DNA from: DATAQC01 sp046263055
Lineage (GTDB): Bacteria; Actinomycetota; Acidimicrobiia; Acidimicrobiales; AC-14
NCBI GenBank assembly: GCA_046263055.1
Contig: JBHELO010000057.1
Coordinates: 1-34,253 of the forward strand
Length of the DNA stretch: 34,253 bases
Reading direction: 5' to 3'
Part shown: piece after piece, positions 7,608 to 16,562 of the stretch
How the letters are laid out: each line of letters starts with the position of its first letter
Numbering within the stretch: position 1 is the first letter of the stretch
Notes under the pieces: model-generated
What the model was told of the DNA's origin: nothing
The model's database searches: none
The model's input: only the letters and a program-made list of their open reading frames with translations
Made by a program: the position numbers and the translations under genes

Positions 7608-7651
7608 GCGGCCTGTCATCCCTGCGCCCGTAGGGCATCACGACGACCGGC

Positions 7652-8671
7652 TCACGGGGGCGGACCGTCGGACCCGTCGACGTCGTCGGGCATGGCCCGG
7701 AGGGGGGCGAGCCAGCCTTCGGTCGCGTCCCGCCAGGCGGGCGGCATCCGCGCTCCTCCGTGCCGGTCCCGGACCGACTGCACACCCGGCCAGGCGAGGC
7801 CGACGGCGACCAAGGGCCACCGGCGATGCTGGCGGTGAGACCAGGCCAAGCGGGACTGGCAGCGGGCCGCCGCCCACCGACGACCGGCCCGGAGGTGGAG
7901 CTGGGCGAAATACCACAGCCAGAAGGCGTCGTCGAGCTCGACATGGCGCGCCGCCCGTTCGTCGCGGTATTTGCCGATGATGTGGTGCAAGTCGGCCTCC
8001 GCCCGATCCACATCGTGGGCCATCGCACCGGGGTGTACCCGGTATGCCACCAATGGTGCCCGAGCGCACACTGTGGGTGAGACAAGCGCGAGCCGGATCC
8101 AGAGGTCCCAGTCGGCCAGGCTGCTCAGCTCCACGTCGAAACCTCCGAGCTCGTCGAGCAGGTCGGTGGCGCACATGACCGCCGATGCTCCGCCCGGTAT
8201 CACGTTGCGCGCCAGCAATGAGTCGGCGAGGTTTGCCACCTGTGGGCCGGCCTGCGGGCCCATGATCCGAAGCTCCGGATCGACGAGCACCGCGTCGGTG
8301 CAGGCCCATCGGGCCGACGGGTTGTCGGCCAGCACCTGGAGCTGGGCGCTGAGCTTGGTCGGCGCCCATACGTCGTCGTCGTCGAGGAAAGCCACCCACG
8401 GTGCCGTCGCCCGTCGGAGCCCGATGTTGCGGGCGACGGCGACGCCCCGTGCCTCGGGCTGGCTGACCACCGTCACCCGACGGTCACCCAGGCTCCGGAC
8501 GTGGCCTGCGGTCCCGTCGGTGGACGCGTCGTCGACCACCACGACCTGGACCTCGACACCCTGCTGGCCCAACGCCGACCGAAGGGCACGGCTCACGAGG
8601 CGACGCCGGTCGCGTGTGGGGATGACCACGGAGACGAGAGGCCGAACGGTCACATCGGGGATGGTCGGCAA
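7652..8671 (-). CDS. GT2 family glycosyltransferase
   Basis: This 339-residue protein has a GT-A fold. LVSVVIPTRDRR (12-23) opens the nucleotide-binding half, VVVVDDASTDGT (43-54) follows, and the metal/nucleotide site FLDDDDVW sits at 95-102. The acceptor-side acidic motif is ADWDLWIRL (186-194). No membrane segment is obvious, so it is likely cytoplasmic and uses a nucleotide-sugar donor. The first in-frame start is TTG 8671; GTG 8653 (before TVRPLVSVV) is equally possible and starts closer to the domain. It lies on the strand opposite its glycan-locus neighbours and is separated from the next rightward GT2 gene by about 180 bases, which probably hold promoters for both. Confidence 0.88.
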   Translation of the reverse strand: MPTIPDVTVRPLVSVVIPTRDRRRLVSRALRSALGQQGVEVQVVVVDDASTDGTAGHVRSLGDRRVTVVSQPEARGVAVARNIGLRRATAPWVAFLDDDDVWAPTKLSAQLQVLADNPSARWACTDAVLVDPELRIMGPQAGPQVANLADSLLARNVIPGGASAVMCATDLLDELGGFDVELSSLADWDLWIRLALVSPTVCARAPLVAYRVHPGAMAHDVDRAEADLHHIIGKYRDERAARHVELDDAFWLWYFAQLHLRAGRRWAAARCQSRLAWSHRQHRRWPLVAVGLAWPGVQSVRDRHGGARMPPAWRDATEGWLAPLRAMPDDVDGSDGPPP

Positions 8672-8854
8672 CGTTACGCGTCACCGATGCCCGAGCGCCT
8701 CCCACCGACCTCGGGGCGCCACCGTGAGTGGCTCTGCAGGAGCCGCCGCAGGTACCATCACGGCGCCGCCGACGGGCCCGCCAGAGCCGGGGAAGGAAGT
8801 GGGCATCCATGGCCGGCCGCCACCGGGCGGTCCTGACCGGGTGAAGCGATCGGC

Positions 8855-9877
8855 ATGACGAACGGCGACTCGGAGCTCGATGTCGTCATCTGCACCTTCG
8901 ACAACGACCTCCTGCTGGATCGGGCGCTTGGCGCCCTCGCCCGGCAGCGAGGCGCACCGGGCCCGTGGAACGTCCTCGTGGTGGACAACAACAGCGGCCC
9001 GGCCACCCGCGACGTGATCGACCGCCACATCTCCCGTGGAGACGTACCGGGCCTCCGGCGGGTCGCGGAGCCGGCGCAGGGCCTCACTCAGGCGAGGGTG
9101 CGGGGCGTGCACAGCACGACCGCCCCCTGGATCGCGTTCGTGGACGACGACTGCCTCCTGGGCGAGGACTGGGTCCGGGGCGCCATCGAATTCGCCCGGT
9201 CGAACCCGGGCTGCGGCGCCTTCGGAGGCCGGGTGGTGCCGACCTACGCGGAGGTCCCTCCCGCCTTCGTGGCCCGCTACGGCTGGGCCTTCGCCGAGCA
9301 GGACCTCGGTGATGGGCCCGCGGCCGTCGACTGCCTCGTCGGCGCGGGCATGGTGGTGAACCGTACGGCCCTCGCTGAATGCGGATGGGCCGCCGGCCCC
9401 TACTTCGCCGACCGTGTCGGCCGGAGGCTGGTCTCCGGTGGGGATGTCGAGATCGCACTGCGCCTGGCGGGCACCGGTCGCCCGCTGTGGTACACGCCGG
9501 CCTGCGAGCTGCAGCACCTGATCCCGGCTCGACGCACCGAGGTGGCCTACCTCGTGCGCATGACGCGCGGGCTAGGCGTGTCCCACAGCCTGGCTCGGGC
9601 GCTGACCTGGCACGGGTCCCGTCGGGCGTGGCTCCGAGCCGAGTCGAACGACCTCGTCGGTTCCCTCGTCTCGGTCATCGCCGCCGCCACGCGGGCGGTG
9701 AGGGGTCCTGAGTCGCGCCGCGACGCCTTGCTGGCCGCCAGCTACGAGTGGGGCCGCTGCATCGGGGCCGCCCGCGTCGCCGTGCTGCTGTCGACGGGGC
9801 GCTGCCCGTTCTTCGGTGGGGACCGCCCCGGTGGCGCCCAGGCCGGGAGGCGGGGTCATGCCGTACGCGCTGGTTGA
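8855..9877 (+). CDS. GT2 family glycosyltransferase
   Basis: This 340-residue GT-A enzyme has LDVVICTFDND (8-18), a VLVVDNNSG strand (40-48), the DxD-type FVDDDCLL (95-102) and the acceptor/catalytic acidic motif GGDVEIALRL (195-204). A QHLIP segment (220-224) is followed by helices typical of GT2 C-termini. The last 30 residues are basic and Gly-rich. It starts at ATG 8855. Its last 20 bases overlap the beginning of the next transferase gene, so the pair is probably translated in concert. Donor and linkage cannot be predicted. Confidence 0.9.
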   Translation: MTNGDSELDVVICTFDNDLLLDRALGALARQRGAPGPWNVLVVDNNSGPATRDVIDRHISRGDVPGLRRVAEPAQGLTQARVRGVHSTTAPWIAFVDDDCLLGEDWVRGAIEFARSNPGCGAFGGRVVPTYAEVPPAFVARYGWAFAEQDLGDGPAAVDCLVGAGMVVNRTALAECGWAAGPYFADRVGRRLVSGGDVEIALRLAGTGRPLWYTPACELQHLIPARRTEVAYLVRMTRGLGVSHSLARALTWHGSRRAWLRAESNDLVGSLVSVIAAATRAVRGPESRRDALLAASYEWGRCIGAARVAVLLSTGRCPFFGGDRPGGAQAGRRGHAVRAG

Positions 9878-12323
9878 CGTCGAGCTGACGGAACCGCTCC
9901 CGGAGCTGCGGCTGGCAACCGAGCACACCGGCCTGGCGATCGTCTCCCGACGCCACGGCCACGTCGTCGGCTTCTCGCTGCACCCGCTCGACCGGGGGAG
10001 GCGCGTGCGCCCTGCCGACCTGGGACCCCTCCTCGACCCGGCCCCCGTCGAGCCCGCGGTGCTCGACGGGCCCGCAGATGGGGGCCCTACGGTGACCGTC
10101 GCCATCTGCACCAGGGACCGCCCCGACCTGCTGGGCGAGTGCCTCGCCGCCCTTGCCGCGCTGGACGCGCCACCCGACGAGGTGCTGGTCGTGGACAACG
10201 CCCCCTCCGACGACCGCACGCGCCGGCTGGCCGGGCGCCTCGGGGTGGGCTACGACGTGGAGCCCTGTCCGGGCCTGGACTTCGCGCGCAACCGGGCCCT
10301 CCGACGGGCCCACACCGAGGTGGTGGCCTTCCTCGACGACGACGTCGTCGCCGACCGGCACTGGCTCACCAGCCTCCGGGCGGCCTGGGACAGGCACCCC
10401 GATGCCGGCGCGGTGACTGGGCAGGTCCTCCCCCACGAGCTGGCCACCGACGCCCAGGTGGCGTTCGAGCGGCGGGGCGGGTTCCGCGGGGGCAACCGGA
10501 CCGTGCGCCATGCCGGCGAGCACCTCGACGGCAACGCCATCTACCCCTACGCCCCGGGCATGTTCGGCGCCGGCGCCAACATGTCCGTTCGCCGGGGGCT
10601 CGCCCTGCGGCTGGGCGGGTTCGACGAGGCCCTCGACACCGGCCCCCCGCTCCCGGGCGGTGGCGACATCGACATGATGCACCGCGTCGTGCGCGCCGGG
10701 TCGGCGCTGGTCTACGAGCCGCGGGCCGTCGTCTTCCACCGCCACCGTCGCGACGCGGAGGCCCTGCGCCGCCAATACGAGTCGTGGGGCCGTTCTCTGA
10801 TGGCCTACGCGGTTAAGACCTACCGGCGCGACCCATCGGGGCGCCCCAAGCTGCGCCGCCTGGTGCGGTGGTTCTTCGTCCACCAGCTCCGTGAGGTGGG
10901 CCGAGGGGTCGTCACCGGTCGCCCCGACACGCGGGAGGCCGCCTGGGCCGAGCTGCGCGGGGGCCTGGCCGGCCTGGCCGGCACCTACGGCCGGTCGCAG
11001 CGGCGGTCCCGGCGTCGTCGCCGGGCGTACGGCAGGCCGACCGTTGCCATCCTCCCCTGGGGAAACGTCATCGAGGACTACACCGACCCCATCGGGCTGT
11101 CGCTCGACGACGTCGCCGAGCGGCTGTCGGGCGGGTGGCTGTTCGGGTTCGCCGAGGCGTTCAACGGTGCGGGGGTCGACACCGTGATCATCTGCTGGTC
11201 ACGGGCCGTCACCCGGCCCACCCGCCGGATCCACCTGCCGAGCGGCGCCACCCTCTGGTTCCTCCCGCCCTCGCCCGCCTACCTCGCCGCCCGCGCCCGG
11301 CTCGACGACCCCTACGGCTGGACCCTCGGATCGGCGGTGGGCGGCCGCCGGGGCGCCGCCGCCGTGGCCAGCATCGTCGCCCGCGCCCTCGTCCCCTACC
11401 TGAGCACCCCGCCGGTGCGCCTGGCGACCGTGCTGCGGCGGGAGGCCTGTCGCGCCGTCCTCTGCCAGGAGTACGAGGAGGGCCGCTTCGACGTGTCTGC
11501 GGCGCTGGCCCGGCTCTTGCGGCTGCCGGTCTTCGCCACCTTCCAGGGGGGTGACCACACCCGCACGAGGATCGAGCGGTGGGTGCGCCCCCACACGGTC
11601 CGGTCGGCCACCGGCTTGATCGTCGCCGCCGAACCCGAGCGCGAGCGGGTGCACGACCGGTACCGCGTCCCCCTCGAGCGGATCGCGCCGATCCCGAACC
11701 CCTTCGATCCGGCCACGCTGCCCCGCACCCCGAGGCCGGCGGCACGCGCCGCGCTGGGCCTGGGCCAGGACGGTCGGGTGGCCGCCTGGCACGGCCGCGT
11801 CGACATCGACCCCAAGGGCATCGACACGCTCGTCGAGGCGTGGTGCGAGGTACGGGAGACGTGCCGATGCCGCCCGACGCTGCTGCTCCTCGGCACCGGC
11901 CCGGGGGCGAGCTGGCTCGAGCGCCGCATCGACGAGCTGGGCCTCGACGACGTGAGGTGGCGGAACGAGTACGTGCTCGACCGGGCCGTCATCGGCACCC
12001 ACCTGTCGGCGGCCGACGTGTTCGTGCTGCCATCGCGCCACGAGGGGTTTCCCGTCGCCGCCGTCGAGGCCATGGCCGCGGGGCTGCCGGTCGTGGCGAC
12101 GGATGCGCCCGGTGTGCGAGCGGTCGTGGGCCACGGCGAGGCGGCCGGAGGCGTGGTGGTGCCCAGAGGCGATGCCCGGGCCCTGGCTCGGGAGCTTGGC
12201 CGCCTCCTCGACGAGCCGGAGCGCTCGGGCGCCCTCGGCGACCGGGCCCTCCGGCGGGTCGAGGAGGAGCTCTCCCTCGAGGCCGTCGGCGCCCGGCTGC
12301 GGGCCTTCGTGGTGGGGCGCTGA
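9858..12323 (+). CDS. GT2-GT4 two-domain glycosyltransferase
   Basis: About 821 residues from ATG 9858, preceded by GGGAGG 8 bases upstream. A short N-terminal module (about 1-75; LVDVELTEPLPEL) precedes a GT2 domain (about 78-345). That domain has VTVAICTRDRPD (79-90), VVDNAPSDD (111-119), AFLDDDVV (157-164) and GGGDIDMMHRV (267-277). A basic linker (RRSRRRRR near 382-389) joins it to a GT4/GT-B domain (about 392-821) with WHGRVDIDPKGIDTLVEAW and the donor-binding HEGFPVAAVEAMAAGLPVV plus VVATDAPG. Both active-site signatures look intact, so one polypeptide may add two successive sugars. It lies between two GT2 genes, overlapping the first by 20 bases and leaving 7 bases before the second. 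Confidence 0.9.
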   Translation: MPYALVDVELTEPLPELRLATEHTGLAIVSRRHGHVVGFSLHPLDRGRRVRPADLGPLLDPAPVEPAVLDGPADGGPTVTVAICTRDRPDLLGECLAALAALDAPPDEVLVVDNAPSDDRTRRLAGRLGVGYDVEPCPGLDFARNRALRRAHTEVVAFLDDDVVADRHWLTSLRAAWDRHPDAGAVTGQVLPHELATDAQVAFERRGGFRGGNRTVRHAGEHLDGNAIYPYAPGMFGAGANMSVRRGLALRLGGFDEALDTGPPLPGGGDIDMMHRVVRAGSALVYEPRAVVFHRHRRDAEALRRQYESWGRSLMAYAVKTYRRDPSGRPKLRRLVRWFFVHQLREVGRGVVTGRPDTREAAWAELRGGLAGLAGTYGRSQRRSRRRRRAYGRPTVAILPWGNVIEDYTDPIGLSLDDVAERLSGGWLFGFAEAFNGAGVDTVIICWSRAVTRPTRRIHLPSGATLWFLPPSPAYLAARARLDDPYGWTLGSAVGGRRGAAAVASIVARALVPYLSTPPVRLATVLRREACRAVLCQEYEEGRFDVSAALARLLRLPVFATFQGGDHTRTRIERWVRPHTVRSATGLIVAAEPERERVHDRYRVPLERIAPIPNPFDPATLPRTPRPAARAALGLGQDGRVAAWHGRVDIDPKGIDTLVEAWCEVRETCRCRPTLLLLGTGPGASWLERRIDELGLDDVRWRNEYVLDRAVIGTHLSAADVFVLPSRHEGFPVAAVEAMAAGLPVVATDAPGVRAVVGHGEAAGGVVVPRGDARALARELGRLLDEPERSGALGDRALRRVEEELSLEAVGARLRAFVVGR

Positions 12324-12330
12324 CCGGTCG

Positions 12331-13242
12331 GTGAGACCCCCCGCCCCCGTGTCGGTCATCGTCCCCACCGTCGGGCGTCGAGACCTGCTCGAGCAGTGCC
12401 TCCTGTCGGTCCTGCACTGCGCCACCCCTGCCGCCGAGGTGGTCGTGGTGGACCAGAGCCCGTCCGACGACGTGGCCAGGCTCATCGACGGCCTCGCCGT
12501 GCCGCAGCTGCGGCGGGTCGGCTGCGACGGCGTGGGCATCAGCCGGGCCATGAACCGGGGACTGGCCGAGGTGCGCCACGACACCGTCCTCGTGACCCAC
12601 GACGACTGCACCGTCGCCCCCGACTGGGTGGAGCGTGCCGCGGGTCACGCCCGGGCCCATCCCGGAGGGATCGTCACCGGTCGGGTGCTGCCGCCCGACG
12701 GTTCCGCCTACGTGCCGTCGACCAAGAGCGATCCGAGACCCCGGGACTTCACCGGCACCCTCACCAGCGGCGTCCTGTACCCAGCCAACATGGTGGCCAG
12801 CCGGGCCGCGATCCAGGCCATCGGCGGCTTCGACGAGCGGCCGAGCCTGCGACTGGCGGCAGAGGACAACGACCTCTGCTACCGGTGGCTGGCCGCCGGC
12901 CGCATCCTCCGCTACGAGCCGGATCTCGTCGTCTGGCACCACGACTGGCGAACGCCCGAGGAGCTGGTCCGGACCCACGTGACCTACGCCCGTGCCCAGG
13001 GGGGCTACTACGCCAAGCACCTCTACGCCCGGGACCTCCGGATCCTGCGGCTGTTGCGATGGGACGTGCGCCAGGGGCTTCGGAGCGTCGCGTTGGGGAG
13101 GCTGCGCGGAAAGCCGCGCTGGCAGGACCCGTACCGGGAGATGCCGGTCGGGTTGCTGGTGGGGATGGTGGAGGGCTGGCGGGAGGCCCGGGCGCTCGAC
13201 CGCGCCGGCTACCGCGGCTCGCGGTCAGCGTCGCCGGGATAG
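12331..13242 (+). CDS. GT2 family glycosyltransferase with HDD motif
   Basis: About 303 residues from GTG 12331, 7 bases after the preceding gene. The GT-A start is VSVIVPTVGRRD (7-18), then VVVVDQSPSDD (37-47). Where the neighbours have FLDDD this protein has LVTHDDCTV (87-95), so the first acidic residue is replaced by His; the remaining Asp pair may still bind the metal. The acceptor site is LAAEDNDLCYRWL. The C-terminal helices are rich in Arg and aromatic residues. The last 34 bases overlap the 3' end of the convergent GT2 gene. It probably belongs to the same transcript as the two genes upstream. Confidence 0.88.
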   Translation: MRPPAPVSVIVPTVGRRDLLEQCLLSVLHCATPAAEVVVVDQSPSDDVARLIDGLAVPQLRRVGCDGVGISRAMNRGLAEVRHDTVLVTHDDCTVAPDWVERAAGHARAHPGGIVTGRVLPPDGSAYVPSTKSDPRPRDFTGTLTSGVLYPANMVASRAAIQAIGGFDERPSLRLAAEDNDLCYRWLAAGRILRYEPDLVVWHHDWRTPEELVRTHVTYARAQGGYYAKHLYARDLRILRLLRWDVRQGLRSVALGRLRGKPRWQDPYREMPVGLLVGMVEGWREARALDRAGYRGSRSASPG

Positions 13243-14297
13243 CCGAGGACCCGCTCCAGGAGCGCCCCTGCCGGGTCTCCCTCGGCCACCCCCGCGGCGT
13301 GGGCGGCGGCTCGGGAGAGGTACTGGGCGCGCCGGGCGGTCTCCGCGTGCAGGCGCCTGGTCGCCCGGTAGAGGGCGAAGGCCACGTGGGAGACGACCAT
13401 GAGCGACCGGGGGCGGCGAAGCCGGAGCCGGCGAAGGACGCGCCTGCTGGGCCCCACCCGCCCCGGGGGGAACAGCATGTCGACCGCCTCGGGGTGGAGG
13501 TGGGCGACCATGGCGGCGTTGCGGCCGAGGCTTCGCTGGCGGGCCACGAGCACCGACACCTCCGGGATGTCGGGGTGCCAGGCCACGGCCCGGGCGTCGA
13601 AGCAGAGCGGCGTCCCGGCGGCGAGGAGCCGGATGGCGAGCTCGTAGTCCTCCAACCCGTAGCCGACGAACGTCTCGTCGAAGCCGCCCACCGCGGCGAA
13701 GAGCGAGGCCGGCCCGCTGGCGTTGGCGGTGGTGAAGCGGTCGAAACGGTCGATGACCCCCTTCTGCTCCAGCTCCACGTAGAACGCGTCCCACCACTCG
13801 ACCAGGGCGCCCGGAGCGGGTGCCTCGGGCGGTATCCGGCACGGGCCGACCACGATGCGAGGGGGGTGCCGGCCATGAGCGCTCCGGTGACGGGCCACCA
13901 GGCCCTCGGACGGGACGAGGTCGTCGTCGAGGAACCACACCAGCCGCCCGCGAGCGGCGGCGAGACCGACGTTGCGGGCCGCGGCCAGGCCGCGGTTGGG
14001 CTGCCAGTGGACCCGGAGAGGCACGCTCCAGGTCGTCGACTCCACCGCCTCCCTCGACCCGTCGTCGGAGCCGTCGAGGACCACGACCACATCGAGGTCG
14101 TGGCGGAGCGCGGGAACGGCTCGCAGCTCGCGGTCGAGGGCCCGCAGGAGCCGGAGCAGTGGTTCCCGCCGCTGGTGGGACGCGATGGCGATCGTCATCC
14201 CGTCCATCTGCTCGGCGACTCTACGACCACGCCTGGCAATAGCGTCTGCGGCGGTGGCGAGATCCTGGCGCCGGATGGCGCGACGAGCGGCCCGCAC
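13209..14297 (-). CDS. GT2 family glycosyltransferase
   Basis: Up to 362 residues from GTG 14297. The transferase core starts at MTIAIASHQRR (34-44), with VVVVLDGSDDGS (70-81), the metal site WFLDDDLVP (121-129) and the acidic acceptor motif YGLEDYELAIRLL near 215-228. The C-terminal third is basic. Starts at 14207 and 14198 (ATG) would trim the first 30-33 residues, which are Arg/Ala-rich but keep the normal third-position bias. It runs opposite to its neighbours and overlaps both of them: tail-to-tail by 34 bases with one, and possibly head-to-head by about 20 bases with the methyltransferase. Confidence 0.87.
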   Translation of the reverse strand: MRAARRAIRRQDLATAADAIARRGRRVAEQMDGMTIAIASHQRREPLLRLLRALDRELRAVPALRHDLDVVVVLDGSDDGSREAVESTTWSVPLRVHWQPNRGLAAARNVGLAAARGRLVWFLDDDLVPSEGLVARHRSAHGRHPPRIVVGPCRIPPEAPAPGALVEWWDAFYVELEQKGVIDRFDRFTTANASGPASLFAAVGGFDETFVGYGLEDYELAIRLLAAGTPLCFDARAVAWHPDIPEVSVLVARQRSLGRNAAMVAHLHPEAVDMLFPPGRVGPSRRVLRRLRLRRPRSLMVVSHVAFALYRATRRLHAETARRAQYLSRAAAHAAGVAEGDPAGALLERVLGYPGDADREPR

Positions 14298-14928
14298 GGC
14301 GGCGGTATGGGGCCGGCGGCTCGGTGTGCTGGCCTACCGGCCCGAGCGATGGACGACGGAGCAGTGGGACGCGGCACACGCGGCCGGAAGCCTGGGGTAC
14401 TACGGCGGGTTGGGCGAGCTGGCCCGCTACAGCGTGATCGCCGGCTACGTGGCGTGGTTCGCGGCCGAGCGTCCCGACCGCCCACCGACCGTGCTCGACG
14501 TGGGCTGCGGTGCCGGGCTGCTGCGGCGGCACCTGGAGGGCGCGCCCTTCGCCGAATACGTCGGTGTCGACCTCAGCGGGGCCGCCATCCAGGCCGCCAC
14601 CACCGGCATGCACGCTCGCTCGCGCTTCGTCAAAGGTGACATCGCCGAGCTCGACCTCGGTCGTTTCGACGTCGTCGTCCTCAACGAGGTCCTGTACTAC
14701 GCGCCCGACGCGCGCGTGTTCCTCCAACGGGCCCGATCGGCGCTCCACGCCGACGGGCTGCTGGTGGTGTCGATGTGGCGGCACCCCCGTGATCGTTCGC
14801 TGTGGCGCATCCTCGACGAGGCCTTCTCCCTGGTCGACCGGGTGGCCGTGCGCAACCGGGCAAACCCGGTCAACCGGCGAGGGTGGTGGATCGGCTGCTA
14901 TCGGGCCGCGGGTCGGGGCCCCGGGTAG
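14275..14928 (+). CDS. Class I SAM-dependent methyltransferase
   Basis: About 217 residues from ATG 14275. The Rossmann-type SAM site is clear: TVLDVGCGAGLLRRHL (72-87), then YVGVDLS (95-101), VKGDI with FDVVVLNEVLYY (motifs II-III), and LHADGLLVVSMW as the post-motif strand. An N-terminal Arg/Ala-rich helix precedes WTTEQWDAAH. Its place among glycosyltransferases suggests it methylates a sugar or a glycan end, possibly a chain-terminating cap (inference). The start is uncertain: GTG 14254 and GTG 14326 are alternatives, and the chosen ATG lies inside the 5' end of the divergent GT2 gene. Confidence 0.82.
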   Translation: MARRAARTAAVWGRRLGVLAYRPERWTTEQWDAAHAAGSLGYYGGLGELARYSVIAGYVAWFAAERPDRPPTVLDVGCGAGLLRRHLEGAPFAEYVGVDLSGAAIQAATTGMHARSRFVKGDIAELDLGRFDVVVLNEVLYYAPDARVFLQRARSALHADGLLVVSMWRHPRDRSLWRILDEAFSLVDRVAVRNRANPVNRRGWWIGCYRAAGRGPG

Positions 14929-14956
14929 GACGGGGCCGGTCACGGTCCGGCCCTCC

Positions 14957-15661
14957 TCACCGACGCGCGCCGGCGAGGGTGCAGAAGCGCAACTGCCGTT
15001 GGCGGGCGAGCGCACCCACGGCGTCCAGGGCGGCGACCGTGGCCGAGCGGTCGAGCGCCGAAGGATCGAGGGGGCCCTGGATGGCGTCGTGGAGGAGCAC
15101 CACGTCGCCGCTCCCGAGGTCGGCGAGCCCGGCCAGGATCTCGGCGGGGCGCACGCCGGGCACCCAGTCGTGCGGGTCGATGGTCCAGAGCCACGGGCGC
15201 AGCCGGGCCGCGAGCATGGCCGCCGCCCCCCTCCCGTCGACGTAGCCCTTCGGTGGCCGGAACAACGGCACCGGCCGCCGGGCGGCCCGCTCCACCTGCA
15301 CCCGGCCCCGTCGGTACTCCCGCACGAGGTCGGGCATCGGGATTCCCCACGGCTCCGGGTGGCTGTTCGAGTGCGACCCGACGGCATGCCCCTCGTCGAT
15401 GATCCGCCGCACGATCCCAGGGTGGGCGGTGGCCCGGTGCCCGACGAGGAAAAAGGTGGCGACGATCCCGAGCCGTCCGAGCTCGTCCAGCACCGCCGGC
15501 GTGTGCTCGGGGTCGGGGCCGTCGTCGAAGGTCAGCGCGACGTTCCCCGAGGCACGGTCCAGGTGCCGCTGCACGCGCGCCCGGCGGATGAGTGCCCGCG
15601 CCGACCCGGACCGCACCAGCCGGGCGCCGCTGCGGGCGAGGCGAGGCGGGCTTTGTGGCAT
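14957..15661 (-). CDS. Polysaccharide deacetylase (NodB domain)
   Basis: This 234-residue protein is almost entirely a carbohydrate-esterase family 4 NodB domain with all five motifs. They are TFDDGPD (44-50, catalytic base D46 and metal D47), HSNSH (97-101, metal His pair), RPPKG (135-139), DPHDW (162-166) and VVLLHD (187-192, catalytic His). It is expected to remove N-acetyl groups from a metal-bound glycan. The N-terminus is basic without a clear signal peptide, so its cellular location is unclear. ATG 15661 is preceded by TAGCGT 6 bases away and no ribosome binding site, suggesting a leaderless mRNA. It diverges from the Wzm gene over about 50 bases. Confidence 0.92.
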   Translation of the reverse strand: MPQSPPRLARSGARLVRSGSARALIRRARVQRHLDRASGNVALTFDDGPDPEHTPAVLDELGRLGIVATFFLVGHRATAHPGIVRRIIDEGHAVGSHSNSHPEPWGIPMPDLVREYRRGRVQVERAARRPVPLFRPPKGYVDGRGAAAMLAARLRPWLWTIDPHDWVPGVRPAEILAGLADLGSGDVVLLHDAIQGPLDPSALDRSATVAALDAVGALARQRQLRFCTLAGARR

Positions 15662-15667
15662 CCCACC

Positions 15668-15673
15668 ACGCTA
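15668..15673 (-). promoter_or_regulatory. -10 box for deacetylase gene (putative, leaderless)
   Basis: On the minus strand TAGCGT ends 6 bases before the ATG at 15661. It faces the Wzm -10 box, so the two divergent promoters share a 49-base gap. Confidence 0.4.
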
Positions 15674-15696
15674 CCGACGGTCCCCGGGACTGCCGG

Positions 15697-15702
15697 TACC
15701 AT
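15697..15702 (+). promoter_or_regulatory. -10 box for Wzm gene (putative, leaderless)
   Basis: TACCAT lies 8 bases before ATG 15711. A GAGGGAG directly abuts the ATG, too close to serve as a normal ribosome binding site, which favours leaderless initiation. Confidence 0.35.
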
Positions 15703-15710
15703 CGAGGGAG

Positions 15711-16562
15711 ATGCGAGGGGCCCCGAGCGGACCAACCAGCGGCGCCGACGAGTGGGTCGAGAACCGGCCGACACACGGCCGGAGGGCGCTTCGCCTCGAC
15801 GAGCTCTGGAGCTACCGGGAGCTCGTCGCCTTCCTCGCCCTCCGGGACGTGAAGGTCCGCTACAAGCAGGCCGTCTTCGGCGGCGCCTGGGCCGTCGTGC
15901 AGCCGCTCACAGGCGCGGCCATCTTCACCGTGCTGTTCGGGCGGGTGGCCAAGCTCACCAGCGACGGGATCCCGTACTTCGCCTTCGCCTTCGCCGGCTT
16001 CTCGTTGTGGTGGTACTTCGCCACGTCGGTGAACAACTCCCGCAGCAGCCTGGTCAGCAACGCCGCGCTCATCACCAAGGTGTACTTCCCCCGAATGGTG
16101 GCACCGCTGGCCGGGGTGCTGCCCGGGCTGCTCGACCTCGCCGTCACCCTCGTCGTGCTGGGCGTCGTGATGGCGGTGATGGGCCTGGCGCCTGGCATCG
16201 CCATCGTCACCGCGCCCCTGTTCGTCGCCGCCGCCATGGTCGTCGCCTTCGCCGCGGGCACGCTCTTCGCGGCCGTCACCGTCCAGTACCGGGATGTCGA
16301 GCAGGTGTTCGGCCTGGTCGTGCAGCTCTGGCTGCTCGCCACCCCCGTCGGGTACTCCAGCAGCGTCGTCACGGGTGCCTGGCGATGGCCGTACCGGCTG
16401 AACCCGATGGTGACGGTGGTGGACGGATGGCGGTGGTCACTGCTCGGGGGGCCCCCGCTCGGGCCTGAGGCGCTGGTCTCGGTGGCCGTGACCGCGGTGC
16501 TGCTGATGGTCGGCGTCCGGGTGTTCCTGCGCTGTGAACGCCGGTTCGCGGACGTCATCTGA
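15711..16562 (+). CDS. ABC-2 glycan exporter permease (Wzm/TagG-like)
   Basis: This 283-residue membrane protein belongs to the ABC-2 family used for O-antigen and teichoic-acid export. A cytoplasmic N-terminus with LWSYRELVAFLALRDVKVRY (the amphipathic entry helix, RDVKVRYKQ signature) leads to about six hydrophobic segments. These include AWAVVQPLTGAAIFTVLFG, FAFAGFSLWWYFATSV, a long LLDLAVTLVVLGVVMAVMG and a C-terminal LVSVAVTAVLLMVGVRVFL. It would form the membrane channel of a dimeric transporter with the ATPase encoded immediately downstream; the stop and next start share one base (TGATG). The substrate is probably the glycan assembled by the surrounding transferases. Confidence 0.93.
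   Translation: MRGAPSGPTSGADEWVENRPTHGRRALRLDELWSYRELVAFLALRDVKVRYKQAVFGGAWAVVQPLTGAAIFTVLFGRVAKLTSDGIPYFAFAFAGFSLWWYFATSVNNSRSSLVSNAALITKVYFPRMVAPLAGVLPGLLDLAVTLVVLGVVMAVMGLAPGIAIVTAPLFVAAAMVVAFAAGTLFAAVTVQYRDVEQVFGLVVQLWLLATPVGYSSSVVTGAWRWPYRLNPMVTVVDGWRWSLLGGPPLGPEALVSVAVTAVLLMVGVRVFLRCERRFADVI

Noticed and set aside
9675..10883. A 402-codon minus-strand frame opposite the GT2-GT4 gene
   Set aside because: Antisense shadow; the plus frame carries intact GT2 motifs over the same bases.
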